A DNA stretch of 64,000 bases, taken from positions 5,642,001 through 5,706,000 of the forward strand of contig OU612071.1 of NCBI GenBank assembly GCA_914767715.1. The letters are read 5' to 3'. Each line of letters starts with the position of its first letter. Position 1 is the first letter of the stretch. The stretch comes from Membranipora membranacea. Lineage: Eukaryota; Bryozoa; Gymnolaemata; Cheilostomatida; Membraniporidae. The position numbers and the translations under genes are program-made. Below, one piece after another: positions 1-11,580 of the stretch. The notes under the pieces are model-generated. The model was not told where the DNA came from. It saw only the letters and a program-made list of their open reading frames with translations, and ran no database searches.

Positions 1-181
1 ACTATTAGGGGTTTGTAGATAGTGTGGGAAGGATTGGAAAATTGTTTGGATAGCATCCTTTTTTAGCAAAGCTCTCCCACCCACACCAGGAGGCCTTCTA
101 AATGTATCTCGTTACAAATGTTCGCTAAATAGAACAGCATATTTGGATGTAGTCCAGTTCTTGCGTTTAACGGCCGAAACA
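1..181. repeat. Direct repeat, copy 1 of pair
   Basis: This block recurs in the same orientation at 3684-3858. The two copies share a run that includes CCCACCCACACCAGGAGG and differ by a few substitutions and a short indel near position 45. Both copies end sharply at 'ggccgaaac', after which the sequences diverge. No coding role is visible. Confidence 0.85.
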
Positions 182-540
182 GATCAAAGCACCACCACCA
201 GCATCATAGATTTTTGCATAAATATTTTAGTCATGACTGAGCACAACCTGCCCAGCTTGGATTCCTTGTTAAAAGATTTTACTGCAAATTTTATTGTCGC
301 TTCATGAGGAAGAATAGATCTGTGCTGTAAATTGAGTATGCCAACTCCAGATATGTATGTATGATGAAGCTAGGGTACATGACATATACATATATAGATA
401 AAGTCTTTGGTAATCTCTCATCAATGAAATAATATAATAAATCAAGGCACGCAGGGTATAATACCAGCCAAATTATATTAGATCTGTTTTAATTTATGAG
501 ATAAAAATTATCAAAACAAATACAGCCCTGTACTTTACCA
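182..540. repeat. Inverted repeat B, left arm
   Basis: The reverse complement of this stretch recurs at about 4835-5205. Shared landmarks are the CACCACCACC tract, 'agtcatgactgagcacaac', 'gagtatgccaactccag' and 'accagccaaattatat'. The arms are about 360 bp each and enclose about 4.3 kb, which looks like a large foldback or a pair of inverted insertions. No transposase was seen between the arms. Confidence 0.8.
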
Positions 541-579
541 CTTCTATCACTACATGACAAAAAAGAGGGCTGTTACTGC

Positions 580-900
580 GGGATTATACTAATTTCTGAG
601 GGCCCGACCAAGGCTACCTACTGTGGCCCAGAAAGCCGGATAAAACTAAACTTATCTGCTGTGAATTTAATTTAAAAAGGCCTGAATTGAATTAAACATT
701 TCAGTGAATTTAATCAAACTTCTCTGCATCAAACTTTTCTGTTCTGCATCAAACTTTTCTGTTCTGCATCAAACTTTTCTACTCTGCATCAAACTTTTTT
801 ACTCTGAATCAAACTTTTCCGCTCCATTGATATCAACCACCCTATATTATATATTGCTGTATGTAGGTCCTCAGTCTACCAATAGTTCATAGTCAATAGG
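580..900 (+). repeat. Inverted repeat C (left copy) with 20 bp minisatellite
   Basis: This holds about five units of a 20-22 bp minisatellite based on 'ctgcatcaaacttttct' (about 718-820). It is flanked by sequence ('gcccagaaagccggataaaa' side and 'tatcaaccaccctatat' side) that recurs inverted at 2790-3170. The ORF across it is a repeat translation and is not treated as a gene. Confidence 0.8.
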
Positions 901-1014
901 CTTTCATTTCAATCCATCATCGATGATTTGCAATAGAACTGCATGGCAGTCTTCATCAAGGCCACAGTCACACAGCATGGACAATACGTTTCTCCCAAAG
1001 ATTTAGAACAGCTA

Positions 1015-1361
1015 CCCTATAGGAGTTTAGTTTTCGCGGCATTTAGGATTCGCTTTTCGGTTGTTGCCTAGGTTGCAAAATTCAGTGTAACTTAAATTAA
1101 ACTCACTCACCATAGTTTCATAAACAATGTAGAATTATACAGGAATACGCCTTCCCTAAGCATGCAAGCTAGCGTGGTGTAGGGGTCTAAATGTCTGCCT
1201 AGCAATCAGATGGAGATTTATACTGTGGGTTCGTATCCCAGCTAGGACATTTTTTTAAAATTTTCACTTGTAAGCCTACTAGCGAAATTTAGTACTAGTG
1301 AAATTTAGTACCAGGTCCAGATAGCGAAATTAAACTCTAGCTAAATTAAATTCCTATAGGG
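1015..1361. mobile_element. TA-flanked TIR element (mariner-like MITE) with tRNA-like core, copy 1
   Basis: A 347 bp element bounded by TA dinucleotides (1013-1014 and 1362-1363). It begins CCCTATAGGAGTTTA and ends TTCCTATAGGG, so the ends are inverted repeats. The TA target and terminal repeats are typical of Tc1/mariner-type MITEs. Subterminal motifs of the type 'gcgaaatttagtactagtg' repeat near the 3' end. A second copy at 26166-26529 lies in an intron of the PTB-domain gene. There is no coding capacity. Confidence 0.75.
1165..1249 (+). other. tRNA-like sequence inside the MITE, copy 1
   Basis: The segment can be drawn as a degenerate tRNA. CAAGCT near the 5' end pairs, with one mismatch, with AGCTAG near the 3' end. 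The anticodon-arm-like stretch is TCTGC-CTAGCAA-TCAGA. The TpsiC-like arm has a B-box-like GGTTCGTATCC between TGGG/CCCA-type stem halves. The D-arm fits poorly and no poly-T terminator sits directly after it, although T7 follows within a few bases ('acatttttttaaaa'). It is better read as tRNA-derived SINE-like sequence than a working tRNA. Confidence 0.5.
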
Positions 1362-1363
1362 TA

Positions 1364-2789
1364 TATCAGAAATCTCTATTTAAACTGGTTTATACAGGGA
1401 GACCCTGTTTGTTTTTCCCCAGACTGTTTGCTTTTCTAGACAGATTATTATTTCTTCATGTATGTTGGATTCTAAACCCGTCCAGCACATAAATGTGAAA
1501 AGTGAATCATCATAGAAATTGTTGATTGCCTCAACAGACAGAAAGTCTCATTCTCTTTGGACCCATCCTTTCACAAATTTCGTTAGCCTATACGCTGAAG
1601 CTAAGCTATAATCATGTATGAGTCTGAGTATGTATGAGTCAGATTGCTAACAAAAATGTATAACATTCTGCTGATGCAAAGCAATAAAACCTCATAGAAA
1701 ACAAAGAGCTGGCATCTGACCAGATTCAATTCTATTTCATGACACCTGCTCTTACTAAAATAATTACCCTAGTAGAGGCTGGCCCTTACTAAAAAACCTC
1801 CGCACCACTTGGAATACTATTATTACATCTGTATGTATTATCTAGGTAAAAACTCCCAGTAAATTTCCCTAATGTATTGGGATGTTTTCTTGAACTGCAG
1901 TTTTAGCCTGTCCATATTATCAAAGTAGTATTATCTCCTGTGTGGTTATGCAGCAACCCACTGGTGTGAATTGTCATGTTTGTATCAGTATCAATTAAAA
2001 CTTTGACAAATTGTTTGGAATTGTGGTATTAGGTCAGACTCGTGCTAACAGAATGAATTAGGTTTTCGGGTGAGGATTGTGGCCAGCAAAACCATAAGCC
2101 CATTTATTTGTAGTGACCCCACTTAGATTGCTGCAGAGTTCATATCGTCAAGCTAGCAGAAAACAATGTCCATACATTAATTGCTTCATTTTTTTTTAAT
2201 GTTACATTGGTTACTATAGAAATTTCATGGAAATCGATTATTGGTAATGAGTGGAAGAATAAATTTTATGACTTTACCATTAGTAAGAAAGCAATGAAAA
2301 TTCCCTTTTTGTATAGTATAAGAAAGATCTGAGGCCAGTCAGTCTAGGGCTGGTGATAAGCTGTTGCCCTTAGTATAGTAAAGGTCGGTATTAAAGTTTT
2401 TTCCCGAAAACTAGGCTTGTTTGCTGACTAACAAGAATGATAAGAGTAGTGGTTAGGCCCACAAATGAAATTGAAGTTTCATTGTGACTGTATACGACAA
2501 AAGGTCCCACTTGTAAGGATTTTCCATTTGCTGTAAAAGCTATTTAGGAATTCAACAAATATTTATAAATGTATTGATTTCTTATACCTGTGTATTATTG
2601 AAATTCCCTGCTTAAAAACTTGTAGTTTATAAAGCTGAGGATAACAGCCTGTATGGTACCAAATCTTAAATAATAGACCTGCATGTATGGTATAAAATAT
2701 TTGTACTGGGAACGCCCAGAAATAGCTGGTTACCCATCTTTCATCTTCCTTCTAACAAAATGTGCACCAAAATATTCTGTGAGGCAAAT
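1364..2789. other. No gene seen
   Basis: AT-rich sequence with no ORF, splice-framed exon or strong repeat that I can support. Confidence 0.5.
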
Positions 2790-3170
2790 TTGTAGATTGA
2801 GGACCTGCATACAGTAATACATAGTATATAGGGTGGTTGATATCAGTGGAGCGGAAAAGTTTGATTCAGAGTAGAAAAGTTTGATGCAGCAGAACAAAAA
2901 GTTTGATGCAGAGTATAAAAGTTTGATGCAAAACAGAAAAGTTTGATGCAGAATAGAAAAGTTTAATTCAGAGTAGAAAAGTTTGATTAAGAGGAGAAAA
3001 GTTTGATTAAGAGGAGAAAAGTTTGATGCAGAACTTGAAAGTTTGAAGCAGAAAAGTTTAATGCAGAAAAGTTTGATTAAATTCACTGAAATGTTTAATT
3101 CAATTCAGGTCTTTTTTAAATTAAATTCACAGCAGATAAGTTTAATTTTATCCGGCTTTCTGGGCCACGG
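2790..3170 (-). repeat. Inverted repeat C (right copy) with expanded minisatellite
   Basis: Inverted counterpart of 580-900. The minisatellite (plus-strand form 'gaaaagtttgatgcagagta') has about eleven units here, against about five in the left copy, so the array length changed after duplication. The minus-strand ORF 2730-3086 is the translation of this array. Confidence 0.8.
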
Positions 3171-3575
3171 TAGCTACCACTATCAGCGATTGCTGCCATA
3201 TTCGATGTGACTGATTACAGCATAAGCTAAAGCTTATCGACACAAATACAGCCATGAAGCTAGCCACTTCTTATCACTACTTTGTAAAAAATACTTATAC
3301 TAATTGTTGTGGGCACGACAAAAATTAAAAACGCTACCACTATCAGCGAGCATTGCAAAGTTAGATATGACTGGTTGCAGTATACGTTAAAATTAATCAA
3401 ATTAGTAGAGCAATGTAAGCTAACCACTTCTTACACTACATAGCAAAAGAAAAAATATACTGTGGGATTATACTGAATTTTGCGGATGGGTCAACGACTA
3501 GAAAACTACCACTATCGGTGATTGCTGCAAAATTTCCAAATGAGACACTATCACTATCAGCGGTCGCTGAAAATT
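3170..3575. repeat. Degenerate tandem repeat, about 170 bp unit
   Basis: The motif 'ctaccactatcagcg' opens each unit near 3172, 3342 and 3508. It is followed by variants of 'accacttcttatcactac' and 'actgtgggattatact'. A related fragment at about 515-620 ties the array to inverted repeat C. Confidence 0.65.
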
Positions 3576-3683
3576 AGATTTCACTGAACACAAAAAGCAT
3601 GCTCAGTTTGGAGCGCTTATTGTCAGTGTTTGCTGCGAGTTCGGTTGTTTCCTGGTGTATTCTGACCAGCGTATATCTCTTCA

Positions 3684-3858
3684 CTATTAGGGGTTTGTAG
3701 ATAGTGTGGGAAGGATTGGAAAATGGGATAGCATCCTTTTTTAGCAAAGCTCTCCCACCCACACCAGGAGGCCTTCTAAATGTATCTCGTTTCAAATGTT
3801 CGCTACATAGAACAGCATATTTGGATGGTGTCCAGTTCTTGCGTTTAACGGCCGAAAC
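3684..3858. repeat. Direct repeat, copy 2 of pair
   Basis: Same sequence and orientation as 1-181, with the same right boundary. The short ORFs on both strands here are shadows of the repeat. Confidence 0.85.
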
Positions 3859-4496
3859 TCATACCTTTAGTCTCTCCTCGTTATTTCTGGGGAAGGCGTG
3901 GAAGCTTAAATTAGGATATCCTGCCTGGTTATTTCCACAGCCGTAGGCAGCACACCAGTTTCTAGATGACTTTTTTTAAAAGGATCACAAATGATAACAT
4001 ATACAAATAATTATCATTAAACTACTGCTTTTGATATAATAAACAGAAATTGTAAAATCAATTTCATAGCAGCGTCAGCATGGCCAAGAAAGATTTGCTA
4101 GATCACCGATTAAGTCTACTCACACTCTTTGACTGCTGTGCCTGTTCTGAGTTAGATATTTTGGGAGTAAATCAGAATTTTCCACTCAAATAGTGTCCCT
4201 CCAGCCCCCCCCCCCCGCCCCATCACTATGGTTCCACCTTTTTTTTCTTAAATTCAAATTTTATCACACCCATCGATTATTATTTACTATGTCTATAGCC
4301 TTAAATTTATGTGCATGTATAGAAGGATGTGGGTATTATTATGTGACAATATTTAATTGATTTCTATCTAAAAAAATAAGGAAGCCTGTCCTCTTAGATG
4401 GATGGGACAAGCAGAAATTATGCCAAAAAATTCAATCCAATAAAGACTGAAATGTGACAATGCATACATGAGAGCCACCACTGGGCTGTTTCTTAC
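3859..4496. other. No gene seen; C-tract
   Basis: No supported gene. A run of C with one G lies at about 4206-4220, one of several homopolymer G/C tracts that stand out in this AT-rich window. Confidence 0.5.
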
Positions 4497-4727
4497 CTTA
4501 TCATCTTGTGAAGTGGTAGCAGCAGGATTTTCATCTTGTGAAGATGAGGCAGCCAGATTATCATCTTGTGAAGACGAGGTAGCAGGCTGTAGGCTCATTT
4601 AAAAATAGTTTTGATATAAACTGAGCGGCGTGGGTATCATATCCAGAACTTCTATGTTTGCCTTGTATCTCGCAACTGATGATAGTTAAATTGCAGCTGG
4701 GCTTACTTGTGAAGATGTGACAGCAGG
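4497..4727 (-). CDS. Candidate repeat-bearing exons of an unknown minus-strand gene (partial)
   Basis: Two adjacent minus-strand segments have canonical splice borders and related content. One is a 21 bp segment at 4707-4727 (after 'ctgcag', before 'gtaagc') reading PAVTSSQ. The other is 90 bp at 4497-4586 (after 'ctacag', before 'gtaaga') reading three imperfect ten-residue repeats of the type A-S-S-S-Q-D-D-N-L-A. Both lengths are multiples of three and both start with the codons CCT GCT, as if one exon was copied from the other. The peptide is Ser/Gln/Asp-rich and low in complexity. No further exons, start or family were found. The pattern could also be a noncoding minisatellite that happens to contain splice-like sites. 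Confidence 0.3.
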
Positions 4728-4834
4728 CTGCAGGTTCACGTTATATAAATAAATAATCTCTGATATATGATATATGAATATTAAAACAAGTAACCACTTT
4801 GTTTACATAGTATCTTTCATCTTCTGTTTCAGTA

Positions 4835-5205
4835 CAGGGCTGTATTTGTTTTGATAATTTGTAGCTCATAAATTTAAACAGATCCAATATAATTTGGCTG
4901 GTATTATACCCTGCGTGCCTTGATTTACTATATTATTTTATTGATGAGAGATGACCATAGACTTAATATATATATATATATATATATATATACACGTACC
5001 CTAGCTTCATGATGCATACATACATAGCTGGAGTTGGCATACTCAATTTACAGCACAGATCTATTCTTCTTCATGAAGCGACAAAAAAAATTGCAGTAAA
5101 AACTTGGAACATGGAATCCAAGCTGAGCAGGTTGTGCTCAGTCATGACTAGGAAGATTTATGCAAAAATCTATGATGATGGTGGTGGTGCTTTGATCTGG
5201 CTCAT
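4835..5205. repeat. Inverted repeat B, right arm
   Basis: Reverse-complement partner of 182-540. It contains an AT dinucleotide run at about 4967-4992 that the left arm has only in short form ('acatatacatatata'). Confidence 0.8.
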
Positions 5206-5599
5206 CCAACAAAATATTTGTGATACTTTGTTGTGGGTATTCTGTGCATTTGAATAGTAGTGGCAGAAGTGTTAAGGGTAGATGGCTGTATTTGTTTCAA
5301 TATTTATTGGCTAATGATTGTAACTTATCAGGTCTGTTCTCGCTTTGGATTCGCCTAAGGAGTCAATTTTTTATACCATCTCGTGCGGAAAGGTCTTTTA
5401 CATAAACTCATAAATTTTCTGTGTGTTTAAATAATTAGGGGCCGGCCAAGGGCTGATATCATGCCCGGCGTCCCTTGATTTTTCACATTATTTCATTGAA
5501 TGGCATATAGTAAACTATGGCTCACAGCACAAACTAACTTCGTCATGTCGTGCTATTTATGTGGGACACATTATGATCAGTGAAGCATAAGCATTGTCC
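5206..5599. other. No gene seen
   Basis: AT-rich. It has short matches to repeat B ('cgtcccttgatttttcacat', compare 4910-4935), so it may be an old diverged copy. Confidence 0.4.
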
Positions 5600-7200
5600 T
5601 GTCTAGGTAGTATATTAAGTCTATGGATTTTACTTTCATGGCTTGTATTCCATATAACCTAACAATGGTTTGTTAATTTTTTGTGCAGACAAAATAAGAT
5701 ATCCTTGTATTTGATCATGCACCTCTAATATCCTCACAAACTCTCTCCTGCCCCGTATTACCAAATGATTACAGCTGTTGGTGTCAAACTATTTTTTCTT
5801 CCATTCATTTGATTGATTTGATTATTCTCGATTCTGATTCAACTTCTTCTACCCTATGGTGTGTACCATATTGATCAACACTACAAATAACTACTACCTG
5901 CTCGCATTCAGAATACAAGGATTTACTTTTCTGTTTTATCAGACTATGATCTATGCTGTTCAAGCCCTACCTTATAATTCGCCATATTCCTGCATTACAG
6001 TGACTTTTGTATTTTCCAGGTTAAAGAAGAGTCCAAGTGAAATTCCTCAAATTCAGATTCTTCGTAATATGAACTTGGTAAGTTTTACATTAATATATCT
6101 ACCATACATATCGAGTTCATAAATATGTTATATGATATGCTAATATTTGGATAGGTCATTGACATAATTCCAAACTTTATTTGCGCAATGATGATGCTTG
6201 ATCATTACTTGCCTAAGTGGATAATAAAACTCAACATAGTTATAAAAGTGGTCAAGTAATGCCCTCAAGGTTTTATCAGCCAACTATATTTTTTTCAGCG
6301 AGGGCTCCAATTTTGAGTTATAAGACAAGAGTAATGTCAATTATTCTCTTGGGATGCTATCTTCAATAAAAGGCCATAAAACATCTAAAATATGTGACCA
6401 ACTAGGAGATCCGCAGGACAGCATAGTTTACCTGGGTCCCTTTTTAAAGATGTAGAACCAATGACAATATTTAAACTGTCACAGATTTATGAAGATGTGA
6501 TAACTCATCAAAAAACTAGAGATCTGATAGTCTATTGGCCCTGGCATCAGGGAGGGTGGGATATCAGTTTGATGGATTTGCCCCTAATTAATTTGCAGCA
6601 AACCACCCAAGTGACAATTTCAGTACTTGGGCAAAGCTTGCAGCTAGTTGGTCTTGATTCATTCTGAAAATTTATCGTACCCCTCATATTTACATGATTG
6701 TGAAAAATGTTTCATTCTTCGTACATTTCACCTGAATGTATTTCATTCGGCCAAATTTGAGCAGTCAATTATAAACAAAAGGTCTATTGGCTAAGATCAA
6801 AGTGTCACTGCCAACGGTTCAGTTTTGACAGTTCGCTGCACACACACGTACAAGGGGTCTCTTATGGCCTCGCCTCTAGGATGCATTCTAGTTTTCTAGG
6901 ATGTATCTCATTCTCAGTATTAGGACTTGGACATTTTGGTCCCTCTTTAGGGGCAGCCCAATCATCTATTTCCTACCAAAAAGGCAAAAAGGTTAGACAA
7001 AACTAAGATACCAAAATGTACGGTCCAATGATGCAAGTTGATCTATTCTTGCATGATTAGGTAACTCATATGTAACATAACTAAGTATATAGGCAGTGAA
7101 GTACGCTAGTGTCTCCATAAGTATATTGGAGTCGATGTTAGACTGTGTAAATAGTGTCATTGGGAAAGTGGGTATCACTGTTATTAATCGTTATTGGGGA
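5600..7200 (+). repeat. Repeat family X, copy 1
   Basis: Long repeat shared with about 10080-11580, 38850-39900 and 48975-50170. Landmarks in order are 'ttttttgtgcagacaaaa', 'ttcagaatacaaggattta', a splice-framed segment ending 'gtaagttttacatta', 'gggagggtgggatatcagtt' and 'ttcttgcatgattag'. From about 7110 the start of the next unit follows, so X may have been tandem. The small ORF at 6461-6667 is conserved with 39685-39897, but so is the noncoding sequence around it, so it is not claimed as a gene. Confidence 0.75.
6020..6077 (+). other. Exon-like module in repeat X, copy 1
   Basis: Framed by 'attttccag' upstream and 'gtaagtttta' downstream, with the core 'gttaaagaagagtccaag'. The same splice-framed module recurs at 10584-10627, 39224-39279 and 49087-49130. 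Lengths are 58, 44, 56 and 44 bp, so the reading frame is not conserved. This suggests either a decayed exon of a duplicated gene or transposon sequence with functional-looking splice sites. Confidence 0.4.
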
Positions 7201-7383
7201 CAATGTAAACGCTTTCGTGTATACTGATGTTGACACAATGTCTTAAATTGTGAGTGTGAGTGTTTATCCGCTATGATTCTACTTTCATGGCATGTATTCC
7301 ATATAACCTAACTATGGTTTGTTAATTTTTTGTGCAGACAAAACAAGATATCCTTGTATTTGATCATGTACCTCTTAAATCCA
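7201..7383 (+). repeat. Repeat X, 5' fragment
   Basis: Matches the start of X at 10165-10330 ('gtgagtgtgagtgtttatcc', then 'tttgttaattttttgtgcag') and stops abruptly at 'cctcttaaat', where the inverted block at 7384 begins. Confidence 0.65.
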
Positions 7384-7615
7384 GCACTAATTGTAGACAC
7401 TTGGTAGTCTATCTACAGGGATTTTCTTGTGCGGGGAGTAATAATATGGACCAAATTTTATTTTATGAGACTTCCTTTTAACAGTTTGCTGTGCTCATAA
7501 TTAAATCCTAAAAACTTGAAATGAGATCACGGTAATTACCATAGCATAGCATAGCATAGCATAGCATAGCATAGCATGTCTTTGTCAAGACAGGCTACAT
7601 TGAGCCATATTTAAA
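7384..7615 (+). repeat. Inverted-copy block with expanded TAGCA pentamer
   Basis: Reverse-complement match to about 20045-20250 (shared 'tagtctatctacaggga' and 'caagacaggctac'). This copy holds about eight TAGCA units at about 7541-7577, where the partner has about two, so the pentamer array expanded after duplication. Confidence 0.75.
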
Positions 7616-10079
7616 AGCAATAAGCATCATGATTAATGATATATTGATTTATAATTCATTAGAAAATCAATATCATGCAGTGCACCTGCTTTGACACACA
7701 TTGTGACACCGTAATTTAACTATAAACTGAACTGAAAATTATTGTATTCCTACACTATTTTACATCTAATTTTCTTCTAAAAAAAATAAAATTAGGTTTC
7801 AAAACTACATTAGCAGAGTCAAATATAGTTGAGGAATGTGTAGCTATAATGCTTTTCAAAAATACTCAATATTTACTGAGAAAAATCGCTAAATTTAAAT
7901 CAGTCATTATTGATTGATAGGGCATTGTTTATGAGAGTCCTACATATGACATCATATTCTTGCTTATAAATGTAACCAAATTGTTATGATGTATTTGGTG
8001 CCAAACCGGAGCACATGTACATAATTGGAATTGGGTGATCTCTCAACCTGGATATGGACGGGAAAAAGTGAATCTGACCCGTACCCCCTCTTTAAATACT
8101 CATAAACTCTCTCATGTCCGTATTGCCAAACAATTGCCATCTGTTTACATTCTTTCCCAAGCCAAAATATCAGCCATAGAAATTAATTATCACATCTATT
8201 ATAACTCTGCATCAATTTATCTTAGTTGTACACTCTCAGCTAACTTATTATTGCCAAAGCTAGTGTGATTTACACTGTACAAAAAAATTTTCTCTTAACT
8301 TTATGAGGTTGACATTGCATATGATCACTGCGAAACCTGCGACTTACTTGTTAGATCTTTTCTCTGTTTGTACTCTTAAAGACACTGAAAGTATTTTACT
8401 TTCATACATTTGATTGATCTAGTGAGAGCGAGATTGAATATCATTTAGTAGGCATTTGTAGCAAATCGACGTCGAGTCCATGTGATTATCAGCGGGAAAA
8501 TATCTCGGAGGTAGTCACATCACTCAAGTTTAAATCTGTATGATTTCGGCCACTGGAAATAACCCACAGTGCTTTGGCAGATACAACAATTTCTGTTAAC
8601 CATGGTTACTGCTCGAAATAGAAATTGGCAATATAAAGGCAGATCAATATGTCGCAAAGGTTTTGTTTACATCAATATGATGAATATATGAGATTGTTGT
8701 AATGACATTCCAATCAAACTCCGTCTTCAGCCCACATGAAAACCAGTGATCTGCTTCAATTATTAGCTTCATGAATAGCGGCTTTCAATAGAATTTCAAT
8801 TGAAGATACAAAATTTATACAGGTAGATTGTGTGTTTTACTTGAAAATATGTTTCTCCAAATCGCACATAAATCTAAAATAAATTCTTTGTAAATCTCGA
8901 AATTTCAGGGATTAGGATGATGTTGAAATCTAAAGCATGTAATGATTAATACTGAGTGATTTGAGGTTTTGACAATCATTTCAAAAATTTTTGCAAATAT
9001 TCTGATGTTTAAACACTCAAGGTTTTTTTTGAATAAACTTTGTTGTTTACATTGTTTAAAAACTAGAAATTACAAGTCACAAAGTGAATTCAACTCAATA
9101 AATTTGTCATCTAGTTGTTTCGGACTTCAGGGTGATGTAAAATGTAAATGAATTTGACTGCCTCCTAAAGAGGAGTATTGATAATCATGTTAGCAGTTGG
9201 ATACCTGGAGAAACTTTCTAATTTTTTCATTAGATCTTGTCCATCTGTGTGCATCACAGATACTCAGCACATCTTAACATAGACTATCAATATTACTGAC
9301 TGAGTGCAGCAGCTCTTATGAGAGCACATGTCACTGCACACAACAGTCACTTAGGAAATTAATTTGTCGAGTTTTTGAGATATTTCGTCAGTATGAATCT
9401 GATTTGGGAGGCTAGTGTTGGGTAAATTGCAAGATTTGGTACAAACTATAAAGCATTGTATGTATCATTTTTGGGTGAATCTGAAGCAAGCAAGGCTTTG
9501 TCAGCAGGAAGAATCAATCGCTCCATTAAAATCTTATTTTAACAGAGCAAACAAGCGCATCGGTCTAAAATGAAAATCACTCATTTTCATGCTTGAAAAA
9601 CAGCGGACAGGGAATACGTCAAAGTCATAGTCGTTGATTGTAATGTACAGCGATTTTTCTAATCTTTTCTTTGACATGGGCTCATAACAGATATAAAGGT
9701 TGTTTTGATTAGTGGTCTCAACTCATCAAATAGTGTGTATAAAAATTATAGAACTTTCTTTTGAACTTTTATGTCATCAGACAGACTTGTGAGTGACTTG
9801 GTCATTTATTTGCAAAAGTTGTTATCTAACCACAATAGTCACTAATATTACAGTATTTCCCCAATAACGGGCTCATCACAAATCGCCTGGACTCGTTAGG
9901 CGGTGCAAGAGTAGGCAACTCAATGTTGTTAACTTATAACCCCCAAACTTACCAGACCAAATAACCCTGATGACTAATTGTATATGCAAATGCACGTGTG
10001 ATAGCTGTCTTAATCTGATTTCAAGCTCAAAAATGATACCAAGAAACCTGTTCCTTTACAAACACTTTAAAGTACAGCA
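7616..10079. other. No gene seen
   Basis: About 2.4 kb of AT-rich DNA. A diverged fragment of repeat X lies at about 8060-8130 ('aaatactcataaactctctc'). No long ORF, splice-framed coding segment or RNA gene could be supported. Confidence 0.5.
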
Positions 10080-11580
10080 GTGTCTCCACAAGTAAATTTG
10101 AGTTGAAGTTAGACTGTGTAAATAGCATTATTGGGAAAGTGGGTATCACTTGTTATTAAGTGCTTTTGTATATGTTAATGTTGAAACAATGTCTTAACTT
10201 GTGAGTGTGAGTGTTTATCCGGTATGATTTTTCTTTCATGGCTTGTTGTCCATATATGTATCATTGGTTTGTTAATTTCTTGTGCAGACAAAACAAGATA
10301 TCCTAGTACTTGATCATGTACCTCTTAAATACTAACCTGCGACATATTTTACTTCCATACATTTGATTGATCTGATTTAATCTCCATACTGATTCAACTT
10401 CTTCTCCCCTATGATGTGTAACATACAGATCAACACTACAAATAACTACTACCTGCTTGCATTCAGAATACAAGGATTTACCTTTCTGTTTGATCACACT
10501 GTGATTCGTGCTGTTCAAGTCTCACCTCCTAGTTCGGCATATTTCAGCATTAGAGTGACTTTTGTTTGTGTTGTACTTTCCAGGTTAAAGAAGAGTACAA
10601 TTGAGATTCCTCTCACATGTGAACGTGGTAAGTTTTACATTAGTATATCTGCAATATATTTCGTAATAAAGTCTTTTGGCTTATGCAACAGTTTCTTGAG
10701 CTAAAAAAAAAGCTTCTCCTATAAGTTATAATCAGAAATCAATTATGCGAGATAAAGCCATTTCCACTCCATTCTTCTATTCTGCATGTTTTTGAGAGCA
10801 CCGAAATGGAAAGAGTTCAACTCCAAAATTAAACTGTCTACTCAAAAAAACAATAGTTTTCGTACGGCTAATCACACTCACAAATATGGACAAAGATATC
10901 TAAACTAAAATGACACGCGCCAACATCAAATCAAGTTTTGTTTGGCTCATCAAATCCACAAATATGTAATATGATATGTTAATATTTGGATAGGTCATTG
11001 ACATAACCTGAAACTTGATTTGCGCAATGATACTTTACCACTTACAAAAGATAAATAATAATAAATAATAATAAAATAATGCCCTCAAGTGTGTTAGTAC
11101 CAGGTTTTGTCAGCAAACTATATTTTGATCAGCGAAGGCTTCAATTAAGAGTTATAAGTCAAGAGGAATGTCAATAATTCTCTTGAGACTTATCTTCAAC
11201 AAAAATGCAATAAAACACCTGAAATATGTGACCAACTAGGAGATCAGCAGGATATCATAGTGGGAGGGTGGGATATCAGTTTGATAGATTTGTATCTCAA
11301 TATTTGGCAGCAAACCACCTAAAGGGTGCCAAGTGACAAATTCAGAACATGGGCAAAACTTGCAGCTAGTTGGATTTGTTTGATCCTAAATATTGATCGT
11401 ATCACTCGTTTTGACATGATTGTGACAAATGTTTTATGGTTCTTATATTTTACCTGCTTTAATATCATTCAGCTAAATTTGAGCAGTCAGTTGCAAAAAA
11501 ACGTCAGACAAAACTAGGATACCAAAATGTTCGGTCTGATGATGAAAGCTGATCTATTCTTGCATGATTAGTTAACTCCA
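10080..11580 (+). repeat. Repeat family X, copy 2
   Basis: Collinear with 5600-7200 and with 48975-50170, to which it is closest. It contains the exon-like module at 10584-10627. It forms the left end of the segmental duplication arm that runs to about 21330. Confidence 0.75.

Noticed and set aside
704-892. Phe/Ser-rich ORFs at 704-892 and 2730-3086
   Set aside because: They are minisatellite translations. Unit number differs between the copies and the frame has no function that can be supported.
1165-1249. Functional tRNA-Ala gene
   Set aside because: The D-arm does not pair properly, the acceptor stem has a mismatch and the segment is inside a repeated TIR element.
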